Assembly: GCA_037074705.1 (NCBI GenBank)
Contig: CM073592.1
Span: forward strand, 51,134,129 to 51,198,128
Reading direction: 5' to 3'
DNA length: 64,000 nt
DNA from: Zhengitettix transpicula
Taxonomy: Eukaryota; Arthropoda; Insecta; Orthoptera; Tetrigidae
This document shows positions 1 through 9,949 of this stretch, piece after piece. The number at the start of each line of letters is the position of its first letter. The first letter of the stretch is position 1. The notes beneath the pieces are model-generated. The model was not told the origin of the DNA, made no database searches, and saw nothing but the letters and a program-made list of their open reading frames with translations. The position numbers were made by a program, and so were the translations under genes.

Positions 1-1392
1 ACTCCAAAATTAGAAGCTTAATATAAGGTATCTAATAGAAAATTATAAAATTGATATTCTCGCCCTCCAGGAAACCAATTTTACATGCAATATCATCTCA
101 AATATATAATTGGCTATCAAGGCTAAATGAAATCGAGCAGCTGCTCTACACGCTAGCGGAGGAGCCTCACTGTATGTTAGGAATGCAATACCGGCCAATG
201 AAGTTAAAATCGTAACAAATCTGAAAGTAATAGCCGTTAAAATTTATTTTAACCCTACTATATATAACAGTCTGCAATATGTATCTACTCACCAGCCAAA
301 GTATAACGTATAACGACTTTGAAAATATGGTACTACAGCTGAGCCCTAACTTCATTCAGGCGGGTGTCTCTAACGAACATAATAAAATATGGTGATCTGC
401 CTCTACGGATCACAGAGGAAAGCTGGTGGAAGAATGGTGTAATAATAATAATCTAACCATAATCAACACAGTTCTACGTACTCATTTCTGTTCAGCTAAT
501 GCTTTACTGACAGCAATTGATATCGCCTGCTCAACTGCCTACATCTCTGACCTATTTGAGTGGGCCGTTACGGACAAGCTTTTGGATAGTGATCATTTTA
601 TTACCACCATATCCATAGATATCAGAGAACCCAATGTTGACCCAGGATACACCCATGCAAACAAAAGATGGCTCACGAAAGACGTCGACTGGAATAACTA
701 CACGGAAGTGAGGAACAACCTAATCAGCATCATTCTCCAAAACATGATTTTACTGGCGGCGGAGAAAATTCTACTAAACCCAAGACTCTATGAACATCCT
801 AAAGCTACTAACTGGAAGCTATGGTGAAATCAGGCCTGTTCCCAGGCGCACAACAGGTTTAGAGCAGCTCTCAACATATATAAGAAGCACCCTAATATCA
901 ACGATAACATAGCTTTCACAGTGGCTAGGGCGAAATTTAGATCGACCAGAGATGTAGCGAGATCAGCTTGGACAAATAAAATGGCAAGTCTTAGTAGTAT
1001 TACCAATCCTAGGGAACTATAGTCTTTATACAAAGCCATGGAAGGAGTCAAACGTCACTCACGGATTGCTCTCATCGCACCATATGAATCTGAAAATTCT
1101 CAAGACATAGAGGAACCCGTTCCTTCAACACATACTCTACAGTTTCTTATAACCGTGCATTCACTTACTATAAATTACCAGCTGAAAAATCTTCTATAAC
1201 AAAATCACGGAGTACTGGACAACGAAATGTCTCGAGATCATGGATCAGCATGTGCAATCTCAGCATTAAACGAAGTAAAAACCAAGTAATCCTCTACCGA
1301 ATAAGATACGAGCATACCAAATGAACTCATAATTATATATTTTCCAGAACAGAGCCACCAATATATATATATATATATATATGTACATATAT
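1..1392 (+). mobile_element. Non-LTR retrotransposon relic, endonuclease domain and linker (left copy)
   Basis: A broken reading frame on the plus strand matches the second ORF of a non-LTR retrotransposon. Near 50-100 it reads ILALQETNF, the catalytic-glutamate motif of an APE-type (EEP) endonuclease. Near 150-215 it reads GGASLYVRNAIP, and in the open stretch 426-827 it has DSDHF, the terminal SDHF motif of these nucleases. Bases 838-1180 continue as the linker that precedes the reverse transcriptase. The reverse transcriptase itself is missing: the text passes from the linker to the far 3' part at about 1184. Stops and frameshifts are frequent, so it is dead. The 5' end lies outside the window. 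Confidence 0.75.
1358..1385. repeat. (TA)n microsatellite
   Basis: A short run of alternating T and A lies between the retrotransposon relic and the reversed SINE-like tail. Similar TA runs lie at about 2083-2110, 21236-21256 and 50287-50331. Their lengths differ between duplicated units, as expected for slippage. Confidence 0.8.
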
Positions 1393-1478
1393 AAGGTAAC
1401 AGGTTACATGAGGGTAATCCACATGGTGGCAACTCCCCTTTAATAGCATAGGAATGGATTTGAAATGGAGGATGCGGA
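1393..1478 (-). mobile_element. Reversed 3' tail of the GC-richer SINE-like repeat
   Basis: This is the reverse complement of the 3' end of the repeat that fills 12.75-14.5 kb. The shared marker words are ATGCTATTAAAGGGGAGTTG and CCTCATGTAACCTG. It sits where the retrotransposon relic meets the truncated intron of the orphan Kunitz exon. The same junction recurs at 20547-20631 and 49609-49693. Confidence 0.65.
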
Positions 1479-1637
1479 ATTTTCGTGTTATTGACTAATT
1501 AGACTGAATTACCATTTGAATGTACTTCTATACGGAAAATATGTTTTAAATATAATGAATTTCAATTATGGTACTACTAAAGTATTCTTCATTTTTAATT
1601 GTGTCAATATAAAATAGACGAATTGAATTCAATGTAC

Positions 1638-1691
1638 TTTGAATAAAACTATTGCAAGCAGATTAAAAGCGGTGAATCCGGTCGTTAACAG
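1638..1691 (-). pseudogene. Orphan Kunitz exon 1 (K0, unit A), start codon lost
   Basis: The minus strand aligns codon by codon with the signal-peptide exon of the intact genes (TGFTAFNLLAIVLF versus TGFAAVNLLAIILF). The initiator ATG is replaced by CTG, and the usual ATAA/GTATGA donor has become AAAGTACAT, which would change the splice phase. About 160 bases of homologous intron 1 follow to the left, then the sequence breaks into the reversed SINE-like tail and retrotransposon. Exons 2 and 3 are absent. It is the stump of a sixth gene type. Confidence 0.7.
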
Positions 1692-2080
1692 GATGACTCT
1701 GTGCTTCCATTCAAGACGTTGAACTGACCGCAAAGTGCCTAAAACTAATTAATTTTCTTTCGTCCATCGTTAAACAATCAGATGACAGTGTATTTAGCGT
1801 TCTTTTTTTATGGAACTTAAACTCTGTGGCAACCAAACAACTGACATTTAATATGTATTGATATTTAGGATAAGTATAAACATTCATATATAAAATATAG
1901 GGCGATAAAAGTCTTTTTCATTTTTATTTTCACATTCTTTAGAGTAGCATTGACTTTATTTTGTAATTATTCGGATATTGTACTTATTTTATGTTAACCT
2001 GTTTTTTAAATATCACGTTTTATTGGATACTGTTAAGTTTTTATTAACAAAATTCGTAATACGTAATATTAGAATTATAA

Positions 2081-2111
<31 letters not shown>

Positions 2112-2134
2112 CTTCTATTATCTAATACATTGTT

Positions 2135-2368
2135 ATGCATAATGGAGCATCAGTTAAAATGAAATTAAATATATTGTGTTCCCTTGTATTTGTTTTGTTA
2201 ATATATTTAATAAAGATTTGCATACACATTTTATATGTACCAGAAACAACTGTCACGACTACAAAGGTATTAATATTGGTATATAATGTGGTATACGGCG
2301 AAGACAAAAATCTTTATCTATACCTAGTATCATTGTTCTACACTATAAAATTTAGTATTGCAGTTTAA
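2135..2368 (+). other. Conserved 77-codon open frame in K1 3' flank (unit A)
   Basis: The frame begins with ATG and has a second in-frame ATG at codon 9, followed by a hydrophobic segment (LCSLVFVLLIYLI) that could act as a signal or anchor. The frame also survives at 21281-21514 and 50355-50588. Paralogous flanks next to K2 and K4 carry the same DNA with early stops (ATGAAATGA near 6338; TAA near 15125). I do not recognise a protein family, and composition is very AT-rich. It may be non-coding flank that happens to be open. Confidence 0.2.
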
Positions 2369-2548
2369 TTTCTATTTAATTGTTCTCAGGCGGCCTTTAA
2401 CTGTGTAGTATTATTGATTTAAGGTGCTCATATTTCTATGGATCAATTTTGACAAATGGCATTTAATATACTTTTTCAAACTCCACCAATCTGAAAAAGC
2501 ACTGTCGTTGCGTAGTAAAAAATTCCAGTTACAATTCACCAAACATAT

Positions 2549-2554
2549 TTTATT
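2549..2554 (-). terminator. Poly(A) signal of K1A
   Basis: On the minus strand this reads AATAAA, about 80 bases beyond the stop codon. It lies in a block (plus-strand text CAAACATATTTTATTTAACA) kept at the same place downstream of all K1, K2 and K4 copies, for example near 6775, 15374, 21695, 33927, 37797, 45884, 50768 and 54622. A second AATAAA lies only 12 bases past the K1A stop at 2614-2619. Confidence 0.55.
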
Positions 2555-2630
2555 TAACAAGTTATACAATCATGAATGTTCATGTACATAGATACTATAA
2601 AAGTGAATACGTATTTATTCTACATATTTG

Positions 2631-3995
2631 TTAGAAATATGATACATAGTATCTTCTATTCTGAATATTTCCACTTTCGTCAGAGGATGAATCTTGATCT
2701 AAGGATTCGTTGTCAATTTCTGACTTTCGATTACGTATACATGTATCTTCACATTCACTTTTGGTTTTAAATCTGGAATAAATCAATTTGTATTCGATTA
2801 TTTACAACTTGTAAAATTATCCCATAAATTGTTTTCATTTTCTGAAAGTAATGTTAAGGATAGTAGCTGAAAATATAGAAAAATATTGACTTGGAACAGT
2901 TTTTGCAATTAATTTTAAATTGTTATCGTTTAATCTCTATTAAATAAAGTCTAATATATGAGCAAAAATATAAACTAAGATAATTTGAAGTTTGAGAACA
3001 CGTATTAGGAATTAATAGCTTTCTTTTCAGTTTTTTGGGGGAATTATTTATCAGTCACGTTATAATTCTTAGGTTTAATCTTTTCGTAATTGCGTAAACT
3101 TTTTGTTGTTATTATTCGATTGGTGAGTTAAAGTAATGAGAGTCTAAATGCATTTAAGAAAAAAATATTTTACAAAATAAACCATCAGTAACGTTTATAT
3201 TTCCAATATTATTTTACAAATTCCATTTGTTTCTATACATTTTGACTTGTGCTTCCTCCCGGTATTATTTATAATTAATGAAAAAATGTAAATGATATAC
3301 GCAAACAGAGAAAATAGAAAACTTATGTATAGTTTACCTGTTGGGGTTACCGGCACATCCACCGTAATAAAATATCTCACAATTGCCAGTCCTTAAGTTG
3401 TAGTAGTAATTTATAAACCTAGCCAAGCAGGGTCCCTGATCAGCCTGGAATTGGCAACGAAAAGGAACCACGGAGTTGCCACGAATGTCGCAAATATCTG
3501 TTACAAATTAATGTTCTTATAAACACAATTGTATGTACATAAATTTCTGTCTGTAAATTTGACGCTCTTTTTGTAGTAGTCAAACTTTTGCATTCAGTCT
3601 TGTTTAGATTTAGAAATTTAAATTCACTTTGGCTATTTACTTTCGAAAATATTCTTTCAACTTACCATCAATGATTATGAATTGCATACACGAGGAGTAA
3701 ATGACGTATTTCTTTATCAATATTACCTTGAAAGAATTTATATTTTCAAATTAAAATATATTCTGTTAATGACTAATTAGACCCTAAGCAACTGAATTAC
3801 CATTTGAATGAATCTGTGTGCGGAAATTAAGTTTTAAAAATAATGATTTTCTAGTAAACGTAGCACCAAAATATTCTTAATTTTGAATTGTGTGATTCTA
3901 CAATAGACAAATAGAACTCAATATTCTTGTATTTTCATACTTATGAATAAGATTATAGCCAGCAGGTTAACAGCTGCGAATCCCGTCTTAAACAT
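2631..3995 (-). CDS. Kunitz-type secreted protein, K1A (three exons)
   Basis: The joined coding exons are 3941-3995, 3338-3497 and 2631-2772, giving 118 codons before TAA. Exon 1 codes a signal peptide (MFKTGFAAVNLLAIILFI) and ends in phase 1 at a GTATGA donor. Exon 2 carries CQFQADQGPC, the YYYN motif and YYGGCAGNPN, ending in phase 2. Exon 3 carries SECEDTC, then an acidic, Ser-rich tail (DQDSSSDES). Cysteine spacing is 8-15-7-12-3, exactly that of BPTI. The family inhibits serine proteases or blocks channels. The predicted P1 residue is Leu, so a trypsin-type target is unlikely. One extra cysteine (NIC) precedes the domain, making seven. An in-frame ATG at 4106 would bury the signal peptide, so the inner ATG is preferred. 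Confidence 0.88.
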
Positions 3996-4139
3996 GATGA
4001 CTGTGTGCTGCTGCTCCTGACGTTCAACTGAATGGAAAATCTCGGAAACTAAGGATTTTACTTTCGTACATCGTAAAATCTGTTTCAGATGACAGCAGCC
4101 TAGCATAATTTTTTATGGAACTTAAACCCGTTGATAGCC

Positions 4140-4170
4140 AAGCACCTGACATTTAATATGTATAAAAGTT
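4140..4170 (-). promoter_or_regulatory. Candidate core promoter of K1A
   Basis: On the minus strand a conserved AT-rich stretch (CATATTAAATGTCAG) ends in TCAG, which resembles an arthropod initiator. It lies about 150 bases upstream of the start codon. The same word occurs upstream of the orphan exon (about 1845), K2A (8598), K1B (23291), K2B (27744), K1C (35513), K2C (39622), K1D (52341) and K2D (56434). It is degraded upstream of K4, and K3 has TTATCA or TTAGCA in place of the TCAG. No transcript data support it here. Confidence 0.35.
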
Positions 4171-5477
4171 ACGAAAAATATGAAATTCATACATAAAATA
4201 TAAGGCGTTAATAATCTTTTTACACTTTTATTATCACATTATTTTAAGTAGCATTGAGTTTATTGTGTGATTGTCAATGTATTGTAATTATTTTATGTAA
4301 ATTTGTTTTTTAAAATATAACGTTTTTTGGATACTGTTAAATGTATATTAACAATTCGTTATACTTATTTATTTTTATCTTAGCTGGATTTAGTAGATTT
4401 ATCATCTGAATGATAATGATAGTAGTTTGTCTGGGATTAATTAAAGAAATAATGATATATCCTAGAATAGATTATTTCGAAACTAATAGTATTATTTTGT
4501 TTTAGAGGATGAGACTACAAATGTTTTCTTTGTTTAAAAACTGTCTTTTAGATTGAGCAGATCATGCAGACGATGACTGATTCTAAGCTTTGGAATAATT
4601 TCAGGTTCTACTCAGTTGACAATAAATATTGGTTTAATGTAGTTATTTACGGCAGGGTGTTTATTATACACCAAAGTAAGAATAAAATTTACTTCAGTAT
4701 CTCCTTAACCTTTTTCTTCCCTAAGCTCAAAAGACCATTGAAGGCTTGGACAACATACGGACTGTAATCTTCCACTACACATCGGAGTTTGTTATTAGAG
4801 TGGCACGTGGTTTGCGTAGTGTTTAACCTTTTGTTCCTTCGCAGTTTTTCTCAACATGACTTGTGTGCCATTCTGGGAATCGAAATCGGAATACTTGGGA
4901 TAACAAACTAAGAATTTTGAGTTTGTCTCCTCGATTGTGGGTTTGTGTCGTTCTACACAGCTCTTGAGTTTAACATCAGCACGCGAAAGCAACAGTGTTT
5001 GCTGAAGCGTTGTATTTATATTGTAACTTCATTTTGTCTGTTATTTGGCTGTTCATTTAGTATACTTTTAACTTAGATGTATTATTGTTCAATATCGAGT
5101 CTTATGTTCGTTGTTCCTAATAGTTGTACGTTTTTTATGTATTATGACAGGAATGTTCGTATTTCTGTTGTTGTTAATGTCAATGGTGCGTTTTTGAATG
5201 TAAGCTTCATTTGTATGCCACGTTGCTCGTGGATCAATGCTTTATTTAAGTTGATTTCTCGATGAGTTTCTGAATTTCTATTACAGACTTCAGGGGTTTG
5301 TAGACAGAACTTAGTAGATAATGTTTTAATAAGCATACAATGTCAGTTATTGTAAAATATGGATGTCAAATTAATTTGACTATCGAATCTCTCGACATAA
5401 TCAGAAGTTATTTTTCATTACCTTATCCCCGCATTCGTTGTTGTGTTCTGACACTAATTGTATGTGACGGAAGCATT
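4171..5477. other. K1A upstream flank, no gene recognised
   Basis: This is AT-rich sequence conserved in all four units (23317-24623, 35540-36848, 52369-53669) and, with a deletion, upstream of K4. It contains several short open frames. Minus-strand frames at 4795-4992 and 5142-5336 survive in most copies but match nothing I know. In copies C and D the first of these is shifted by a base change and a small insertion, which argues against protein coding. Confidence 0.4.
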
Positions 5478-5860
5478 TAAATGGGAGTTACCACCACGTT
5501 GATTACCCTAATATAGCCAGTTACTCAAAAAAAAATTCTCCAGGTCGAGGCATGGACGAGGATATGCTGCGTCCCCACAGAAAATCAGTTTCACGCCATC
5601 TGCAGGGCGGGGGACAAATTCCAAACGCCCGACATAATCATGGTGCAGGTTTTCTAGGGTTAGTCCCGCATCACCTTTAGGCGATTGTCGGGTAGGATCG
5701 TTAAACTACAGCCCGAAGGCCCTAGTTAATCCTTGGTTGCCTTCGTCTACCCTTCCGCATCTTCCATTTCAAATCACTTCCTATGCTATTAAAGGGCAGT
5801 TGCCACGATGTGGATTACCTTCATGTAGCCTGTGACTATAAAAAGCGAGAGATGGCCAGT
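5478..5860 (+). mobile_element. SINE-like repeat fragments between K1A and K2A
   Basis: A 3' end of the repeat (GGGAGTTACCACCACG to an A run near 5528) is followed by a second, diverged copy from GGTCGAGGCATGG to the CATGTAGCCTG tail. Its GC content is clearly above the flanks. Marker words shared with the 12.75-14.5 kb cluster are TGCTGCGTCCCCACAG and ATGCTATTAAAGGGCAG. It is older than the cluster copies, judged by many substitutions. Copy B lies at 24624-25006. Copies C and D keep only the left third. Confidence 0.65.
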
Positions 5861-6774
5861 AAATTAGAAGTATAATCAATATCTTATCATAAAACTTAAA
5901 GAAATACTTGTTGAATCACAATTTTTGCAATTAAGTGTGTACAGTCTTCGCAAAATTTATATATAATCGTAAACGTAATAACCTATAATGTACTTACATA
6001 CAGGATAAAATTGCGGGATTGAATTGAGATGAATTTTCTGTAATATTTATTCTTTTAATCATTATATATATATTAGATCATAACGAATTTCAGGAAATAT
6101 GATAGGTTTTATTCTTTACTAGGACTTATTGAAGATGAATTTGATAAATACAAGGAAAATGTATGACAGAAATAAATCCAAAATAAAATTTTATTTATTA
6201 ATTTTATTTTAATTAATAAACTTGTTACATCAAACGCTCTATCTGTGCTTATTTTTTTATAATTTGACCTTTTTTGTACTTTTTTTTTAGAAATATTTAT
6301 TATTTTATACATTGTAGTAGATAATGGAGCCGTTAGCTAAAATGAAATGAAATAAATTGCGAATCCTTCAAGTTTTTTTCTGTAAATATATTTAATTATA
6401 AATTTGGGCACATATTTTGAATCTACTCGAAGCAACTGTGATGAAAACAACGGTATTAATATTTATATATATAATATGGTATACGTCGAAGACATAAATC
6501 TTTAACCTAGATTAAGTATCAACGTTATAAATGTTAATAAAATATTATATTGCAATTGAATTATTTATCAATTGTTTTATAATTTAATTTCAACGATATG
6601 TACTCAAACATTTTATCTATTCTTCAGAGAAGGCTTTTAGATTCTAGGTGCTCAGACTTCTATGAAACAATTTCGAGAGATGTCATTAAGTAGCCTTTTT
6701 CAATGTGCATTAATCTGGAAGGGCATGATTTGCCGATTAAAGTGAAATTCCTGTTAGTATTTCAGCAAACATAT
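5861..6774. other. AT-rich intergenic flank downstream of K2A
   Basis: There is no gene here that I can support. The part 6324-6510 is a diverged copy of the sequence holding the 77-codon frame at 2135, but its frame stops after a few codons. This shows that the 3' flanks of K1, K2 and K4 descend from one ancestral flank. Confidence 0.45.
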
Positions 6775-6870
6775 TTTATTTAACAAGATGTACAACCATT
6801 AATGTGCATGTACATAGATACAATTACGTTGATAATTGATTAATTATAAAGTATTATTTGTTTAGGTGTT

Positions 6871-8448
6871 CTAGTAGAACTCTCTATTCTCAGGTATCAT
6901 GTTTTCATAGAGGGCAGGTAGCGGACGGTGTTCGATACAAAAAGCATCACATTCAGCTAGGGTGTTAAATCTGAAATAAAGGAATTTGTATTCAGTATTT
7001 AAAATTACCATGTTGTCTTTTAAAATTCTCCATGTTTTCATTGTTTAAATATTCAACCAATTTTGTCGTAAATTTTTACTCATTATCGTTTAATATACAT
7101 TCAAAAAAAGTTAAGTTGCAACTTGAGGAGACGGCACATTTCATTAATGAATATTTTTTTTTACTGTTGTATTGTTTTTCTCTAGACCGTTTTCTGACTA
7201 ATTATTCTTTTGTTTGCTATCATTCAATCACTGATTAATTTGGAAACGCGAGAGACTGACAGTTGAAATACAATGTAAAAGTAATGTTAAGATTTGTTAT
7301 TTTTGGCTTGAGCTTATTGATGGTTTCGTATTAACAAAATGGTGTATGTAATAACTAAAATGCACAATATTAAAATACTGTGTATAGTTTACCTGTTTGC
7401 GTTCCCTGCACATCCACCGAAACTAAAACGATGACAACTCCTAGTCTCTATGTTGTAGTAGTATTTATGTTTCAAAGGCGTACAGGAGTATCCCACATCG
7501 GGCTGCAGTTGACAGACTGTTGGCATCTTGGCGTATACGTCAGTGTAGAAAATGGCTGTTATAAAATAATTTCCTTATAAACACAAATGTATGTACATAA
7601 ATATCGTTCCATAGAATGGACATTGGTCGTCAATGATGTCTGTGTAGGGATTAGTTTTTTAATTTCACCTTGTGCTCGTTACTTTACCTTATCTTAATTG
7701 AATAAATTATTATTAAACTCACTTTCAAGGAGGAATGAGTAAATGTTACATAACTTTATAAAGAATGACATGAAAGAATTTTTTATATTAACGTCAAAAT
7801 ATTTCGTCTTCTTTGACTAAATAGACCCCATTCCCATGTATGGATCATTTGAATGAAATTGTATATGGTAAAGTTAATGGGTTTCAGACAAACGCAGCAG
7901 GAAAACTATCATGATTTAAAATAGTGGCAGAAATGACTGTAATAATCCATGTGAAATAGAGATGAAACGATGCTTGTAAAACTAATGCGGAGGCAACCGA
8001 TATTGGAGCCTAGTTCTCAAGTTTTGAAATCGCTGGTCAAATCCAAATTTATTCCCTTCGACACGAGAAAAAGACTGGGCTTGTTATAATATTAGCAAAA
8101 TGGCGATATTGGAGTCAATTCTATACTTTTTGTGGTCGCTACGTTGATCTTTTTTAGCTCCGACGTTATTGATTGCCACGGGTTAATAATTTATTACGTT
8201 TGCTATCTACTATTATATTACTATAACTTATTACTTGAGAAACACTGGTTGTATATTCTATATTTCTAAATATTCTTGACTGAGTGAAATATTTTCTCCA
8301 TGTTAGAGAAATTTAATTTCTCCTTTAATATTGTACAAATCTATGGTGAAAATTCAAATGTTAAATATAACTAAAATACTTGTATTTTCATACTTATGAA
8401 TAAAGCTATAGCCAGCAGGTTAAAAGCGGTGTATCCCGTCTTAAACAT
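6871..8448 (-). CDS. Kunitz-type secreted protein, K2A (three exons)
   Basis: The joined exons are 8394-8448, 7393-7555 and 6871-6970, giving 105 codons before TAG. Exon 1 is a signal peptide (MFKTGYTAFNLLAIALFI). Exon 2 carries PTVCQLQPDVGYSC, KYYYN and FGGCAGNAN. Exon 3 carries AECDAFC and a short tail ending REFY. All six Kunitz cysteines are present, but the first loop (C1 to C2) has nine residues instead of the usual eight. The predicted P1 residue is Thr followed by Pro, which is unlike known strong trypsin inhibitors, so the target is uncertain. Donors (GTATGA, GTAAAC), acceptors (AACAG, TTCAG) and intron phases match K1. AATAAA lies about 90 bases past the stop. Confidence 0.87.
7850..8200 (-). 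other. Intron 1 segment shared by K2 and K3
   Basis: Intron 1 of K2 is about 400 bases longer than that of K1. The extra part matches a stretch in intron 1 of the K3 pseudogene (about 12033-12300). On the minus strand both read in one frame with shared words such as NNVG, DSN and LQY. No start codon or convincing splice sites frame it, so I treat it as shared intron sequence, though a lost or skipped exon is possible. Confidence 0.3.
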
Positions 8449-8679
8449 GATGACTGTGTGCTGCTGCAGAAGACGATGAACTGAACGCAAACTCTCTGAA
8501 ACTAAGCATTTTACTTCGTACATCGTAAAACAGAATCATATGGCAGCAGGTCTAGCAATAATTTTTATGGAACTTAAACGCGGTGGTATCCAAACAACTG
8601 ACATTTAATATGTATAAAAATGTGCAATAAATATAAACGTTCATATATAAAAAATAAGGCGATATAATTATTTTGACAT

Positions 8680-9949
8680 TTTTATTACCACATTCTTTCG
8701 AGTCGCATTCAGTTTATTGTGTGATTATTCAGATGTTTTAATTATTTTATTAAACCTGATTTTTTAAACACCATGTTTTAATGGATACTATTAAATGTTT
8801 ATTAAATAGCTGCGTGGCCGTCGTTTCCCTTGTACTTATTTATATAAACCCGAAAAAGTATTCAATTCTATATTAATCTTCTGTCAAGAAGTGATTTAAC
8901 CTAAATCTAACCGTTCCTAGTTCCGTGCATACTTTCGACCGATAGTGGATTAATTGAACAGATATAAAATAAACCTTTATTGCATCAATGAATAAGAAAG
9001 TTAGCCAATACAGACCAAAAAGGTAATATAAATACCACACAGATGTGTTAACAAAAAAGGTAATATAAATACCACACTAATGGTAAATAATTGTTTATTT
9101 TTCTGGATCTCCGTTATAAAATTTACTATTTTACAATCTTCATACTTTGAATACCACCTAGACTAGCATAAAAATTACTATGGATAATAATATATTAATT
9201 TAATTTATTTTCCTGAGTTTTCAAATTAGGAAATATGTTTGGCATCAAATATGTGCATATGATTTCATATCATCAAATCATGCTAAAAATTCACTATATA
9301 TTTACGATTAATTATTCCGGAGATTTGGTAATTAAAAAGAAGAATTTTGGCTTACTCCTAGAAGTAGAAGTTTCTGTTCCTAATGTTATTCTTATATTTA
9401 TTTTAGAGATAATACTTAAACTCTATCTGAATTAAAATCTCAGATAATTAACCAGGTAGATTGAATAAAACGAAATAAATACATTCCAATTATTTCTTTT
9501 ATAAACTTGGACACTTTTATTAACTGTAATATACTGTCACGTACATGTAGAAGATAAAGTAATTACTCTCGATTGAGGATCAGAGTTCTACAAAATTGCA
9601 AATAAATTTATTTTCCTTTTCTTTATAAATTAATTCAACGATTTAACTTGTGTTATTCAATTCGACACAGACAGATTTTGAATGTGTAGAATGTTTTATA
9701 TAGTGTAATAGATTGTGAAAACTAAGTTATCTATGTAACAATTTTTATAACAAAGACAATATATTAAGAGACCCTTTTCAAACTGTATTATTATCAAACA
9801 CGTTGCGTAGAGTTAAAGACCTGTTAATATATCATTGACATTTATCAAGGAGTACAACCGTGACTGTTGAATTACATAGATACAATAAATATTGATTGTT
9901 TATTTATTTTTTAATATTATATGGTCTAGTGTCTTCTTTTCTTTAATTT
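8680..9949. other. K2A-K3A intergenic region
   Basis: This is AT-rich sequence with no supported gene. It includes a short direct repeat at 9017-9077. A plus-strand open frame at 9235-9435 is kept in most units but changes at its end in copy D and resembles no family I know. Confidence 0.4.
9017..9077. repeat. Short tandem direct repeat
   Basis: The word AAAAAGGTAATATAAATACC followed by ACAC occurs twice, about 37 bases apart. The same pair is found at about 28163-28223, 40040-40100 and 56850-56911 in the other units. Confidence 0.75.

Noticed and set aside
426..827. 133-codon frame as a host gene
   Set aside because: It begins at GTG and continues a retrotransposon endonuclease with the terminal SDHF motif.
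2576..2770. Plus-strand open frame repeated near 15400, 21722, 33957, 45908 and 50796
   Set aside because: It is the antisense of Kunitz exon 3. Its conservation follows from the real minus-strand exon.
4795..5336. Minus-strand frames in the K1 upstream flank as a separate gene
   Set aside because: Frame changes between units, no splice signals or domain recognised. Kept only as an unexplained conserved flank.
7380..7580. Plus-strand Cys-containing frame repeated at 26526, 38402 and 55227
   Set aside because: It is the antisense of K2 exon 2, which has correct splice sites and a Kunitz motif on the minus strand.
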